A stretch of 64,000 bases of DNA. It comes from Erigeron canadensis (Eukaryota > Streptophyta > Magnoliopsida > Asterales > Asteraceae). A model generated the notes under the pieces. The model was not told the DNA's origin. It did not search any database and was given only the letters and a program-made list of their open reading frames with translations. Location: contig NC_057761.1 in the NCBI RefSeq assembly GCF_010389155.1, positions 23,768,210 through 23,832,209 of the forward strand, written 5' to 3'. Position 1 is the first letter of the stretch; each line of letters opens with the position of its first letter. This document shows, piece by piece, positions 60,620-64,000 of this stretch. Made by a program: the position numbers and the translations under genes.

Positions 60620-63492
60620 ATGACAACTTTACCAGCTGCCGCAAACTCACCCAATGCCTTACTAATCAGCCAGATGATCATGCACGATCATGAGGTTGGT
60701 CGGGGTAATACACCTCCAAAGCTTTTCCGTATGGAGAATTATTGGATGTGGAAGAGACGTTTTGAAGACTACATTCGTCTCACTGACATGGAAATGTGGC
60801 TAGTAATAACTCAAGGTTTTGATTGGCCTTCATATGAGAAAAACGGAGTGATCAGTAGGTACACTTATGCTGATATGCTTATTGAAGAATGGAAAAGATA
60901 GGCTGTTGAGGGAAAGGCATTGTCTACTCTTACTATGGCCTTGCCTCAAGATAGTGTACATTTGTTTAAAAAGTACACTACTTCAAAGGATTTATGGGAT
61001 GCTCTCGAAAGATATTGTGAGGGCGATGTAACTTTGAAGAAGAACCGTATCAAGCTTCTCAAGCGCCAGTATGAAGCCTTTAATGGACTGAAAGGGGAAT
61101 CTCTTGATGAGATTATTATTCGATTCAGTCATCTAACCACTGAATTGTCATATTTTGAAGTTGTTTATCCTCAAACTGAGCTAGTTGATAAGTTTCTGGA
61201 TTCACTGCCTAAAACTTGGACTGATTATGTTCATCAACTTCAAGATGATCAGGAATACAGTACATGGGATTTTGAGAAGGTAGTCTCCAAGCTAAAGAAC
61301 AGAGATATGAAGAGAAGGATTAAGGACACTCACTCAGATTTTACACAAGATCCATCCTTATATCATGCTAAGTCTGTTCATTTAGCAAGTTCCAGCTCAG
61401 GAAATAATGCATTTCTAAGTGGTGCAGAAGCTACACCAATAGTAGATGCTGATGGTATTGCCGGATATGTTGCTTATGACAATACAAATTCAAATATTAA
61501 GAGCAATGCACAATCTTTCCACTCTATGCCAATGAGTATGAGTTCTGCAGAAGGAAGAATGAGTATTTACTCAGCCTTTTGTAATGCTCATGAAGCATTT
61601 ATTGGGGGAAAGGTTATTGATCCTGTAGTAATTGATGAGGATTACAATCAAATAGATCCTGGTGATTTGGAAGAAATGGATCTACAATGGCAGCTTGCTA
61701 TGCTTACCATTAAAGTCAGAAGATTCACTCAGAAAACTGGTAGACCTATAGGTAATGGCATTAAAGGTTTTGACAAATCCAAGGTGAAATGTTATAATTG
61801 CGATGGATTTGGTCATTTTGCAAGAGAGTGTCAAAGGTCTAAGAGGATTGATAATACTGTTGTTGGTCGTCAAAATTATAATCAAGGCGATGTTACACCA
61901 AATAATCATAAGACGCAAGCGATGATTACATATCCTGTTACTCCACAGCAGCCAGCTTCGTCACCATTTTCGGAGTCAAAGGTTGTTGTTGTTCAAAATC
62001 CAGATGGTACTTATCAATGGGATACACAATCCGATGATACCTCGAATCATGCCTACATGGTAGAATTATATGATGAGGTAGCCGCAACGATTGATTATGC
62101 TGTGTACTCAAGTGAAGAAAGTGCATCTAAGACAGTACAGAAGAATATGTGTAATGTTGTTGAGACAATAAGATCTGAGAGTGAACAAATGACTGCAGTA
62201 AAAGCATTTGAAGAAAAGAAAGAGTCATCAAATCCTGTTGATGACATGCAGAGCATTGAAGAACAGATGAAGAACTTTGAGATACCTAAAGGTATGACAA
62301 CTGAAGACTTCGTTGCATACATGGCAAATTGCAAGGCTGCAGATCAGAAGGTATCATGTTCTTTATCTTCTATAATTGATGTATGTAGAATGGTGTCAAA
62401 TTTAAAACAAGAAATATTGAAACTAAAAGAGAATTCAACTAGTTTAATTGATGAAAATGTTATCCGTGAAAAGGAAGGTGATAAGTTTAAAGATTCCGAT
62501 TTACTTAAGATCACCAACAAACTAAATTAGTTTTTAATCCAGATGAAGTAGTATACTATACTTTGAAAGACTGTGATACAGTTTTTTATGATAAAGAAGT
62601 ATCTATAAATAGGATTGAACCTAAAACAATAATTGATAAAGTTTGGTGTGTAGAAAATAAAGAAGAATGGTTAGCCGAACAAATTCCATATAAGGATAGA
62701 CATTATGCTCCTTTTAAACCAATAACAAATATGGAAGAAGCAATACAGACGCTTGATACCATAAATGAAATGAAGGAGTATGGTATACCAATCCCTGAAA
62801 TAGAGAATGGTCAATCTAGAAAACAACAAGTAAAGAAAGGCCATATAGCTATTGAATGTCCAAATAGGAAGGTCAAGAATCCTAAGAATGACAGTCAAGT
62901 CAAGTCACAGGATGTTAATGATATTTCTAATACTCAAGGGAAGGGTAAACTAGTTGAACAAGTAGCTTCACCAAAGTTTATGAGTGCATATAAAAAGGAT
63001 TATTATGAGGAGTATACAAAAAGACATCCTGATAATAAAAATGCATAGAATTATGTTAAGTTACTTAGAAATGTGTCATATGAAGAGTCTATTGTTACAG
63101 ATCAAAGGAGAAGTGTCAATAGGTCTAAGACTCCAAAACGACAGGGACCTTCACAGAATACTATTTTTAGTAGTGTAAATTCGAGTCGTTCTCGTACACC
63201 TCAAAGGAGTAATTCACCTAGGAAGATGACTCATCAAAATCGATCTCCTCCTGTTAGAATTAATAGTTCGTCTAAATTTTATGATCGATTAGGGAGTCAA
63301 CCTAGATTTGGTACTCTCTCACCAAAGAATTCACCTCCTAAGACTCGTTTCACCTCACCTAAGAAACAGTCTGTGACACCATCTTCATCCAGGGCTCCAT
63401 TAAAGAGCGATGGATATTGGACCGAATTAATCATTAGAGATGAATTCGGTAAACCTAAACCTCAAAAGGTTTGGGTTCCCTTTAGAAACTAA
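60620..63492 (+). pseudogene. Third Copia gag with in-frame stops and a frameshift
   Basis: The ATG at 60620 (MTTLPAAANSPNALLISQ) is the chosen start, after the leader. A TAG at 60899-60901 interrupts the frame, which continues to 62530. The gag core (LKKNRIKLLKRQYEAFNG) and a CCHC knuckle (CYNCDGFGHFAREC) are present. Near 62530 the frame shifts; 62563-63492 holds the acidic/Lys-rich linker with a degenerate second knuckle (KKGHIAIEC, its first cysteines not recognisable) and a TAG at 63046-63048. It ends KPQKVWVPFRN-stop at 63492. Homologous to the inner gag over its length, but with different lesions. Confidence 0.88.
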
Positions 63493-63509
63493 CCATCTTA
63501 TTACCTGAT

Positions 63510-64000
63510 GTGCAGGGAGAACCAAGGAAGCCTATTAGTCTTTGGTATGTTGATAGTCGATGCTCTCGGCACATGACAGGGGACAAGAATGTTTTGTCCA
63601 ATTATGAAGATGTAAATGGTTCGTACGTTAGTTTCGCTGGTCCCAAGGGCGGCAACATCTCGGGCCAAGGTGATGTTGTCAATGGGAAGATTACGCTGGA
63701 GAAAGTCAATTATGTGGAACAGTTATCACATAATTTATTAAGTGTTTCTCAGATTTGTGACAAGGGTAATACTGTCCATTTTAATGAGAAAGAAGCACTT
63801 ATATTGAAACCAGGATATGTTATTCCTGAAGACTGGATCCTGCTGAAAGCTCCTAGGAAGAGAGACATCTATGGCCTTGTGTTAGGTGTTGATAATCCAG
63901 AGGAGTCTGTTTTCTTGTTATCAAAAGCAAACGAATCTGAATCTTTATTATGGCATAGAAGAATGGGACATATCAATTTCCAAAAGATGAATGACATTGT
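63510..64000 (+). pseudogene. Third Copia protease and start of integrase (partial at window end)
   Basis: An open frame from the GTG at 63510 (VQGEPRKPISLWYVDSRCSR...) reaches the window end without a stop. The protease motif reads DSR where inner and outer copies have DSG, so the catalytic glycine codon is changed (GGA-type to CGA). The pre-integrase region begins LLWHRRMGHINF at about 63945. Its frame is offset from the gag frame, with the stop at 63490-63492 and TGTGCAG between them. Confidence 0.85.

Larger units (their letters stand above)
59502..64000 (+). mobile_element. Third Ty1/Copia element, forward, running off the window
   Basis: 5' LTR, primer-binding site, repeat-rich leader, gag and the start of pol. 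It is a relative of the inner element by LTR ends, gag sequence and the KVWVP-stop boundary. It interrupts Ty3 after the codons for MQELA. The 3' end is outside the window, so neither the 3' LTR nor the target duplication can be judged. Confidence 0.9.

Overview
The window looks like nuclear DNA of a flowering plant, most likely a eudicot with a repeat-rich genome. It holds one intron-containing host gene with plant-type splice sites, and most of the rest is nested plant transposable elements: Ty1/Copia, Ty3, an L1-type LINE, a CACTA element, Helitron ends, MITEs and a SINE. An Asteraceae source is my guess from the style of the retroelements and is not proven.

Region 1-11.2 kb: a tRNA-derived SINE with a 13-bp target-site duplication (1711-2013), then a complete minus-strand gene for the nucleoporin NUP98 (coding 10515 to 2931). 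I could trace twelve coding exons with consistent phase to a 1001-residue protein. It has FG repeats, a GLEBS (Rae1/Gle2-binding) segment and a C-terminal autopeptidase with its HFS cleavage site. Its 5' UTR exon and a TATA-like box lie near 11.0-11.2 kb. It is the only likely functional host gene in the window.

Region 11.3-19.5 kb: a short Helitron end, a nearly full-length LINE with a 12-bp target-site duplication and poly(A), and two MITE-like elements.

Region 19.5-37 kb: mostly long terminal repeats of Ty3 elements. One is a reverse-oriented solo LTR broken by a 3.5-kb CACTA element. The CACTA element carries exon-intron pieces of a SEC23-type COPII gene joined to a piece of Tudor-SN. 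A forward Ty3 LTR with primer-binding site follows (34331-36918).

Region 37-64 kb: a matryoshka. The forward Ty3 element is interrupted in its leader by a minus-strand Copia element (37598-57065; 336-bp LTRs, 5-bp duplication TTGAT). That element is in turn interrupted in gag by a second, more decayed Copia element. The Ty3 gag-protease continues at 57.2-59.5 kb, where it is broken by an LTR fragment and then by a third Copia element that runs off the window end. The second and third Copia elements are relatives. All three Copia copies share a stop codon followed closely by an AG acceptor-like site at the gag/pol boundary. Each also has a leader filled with its own short palindromic word.
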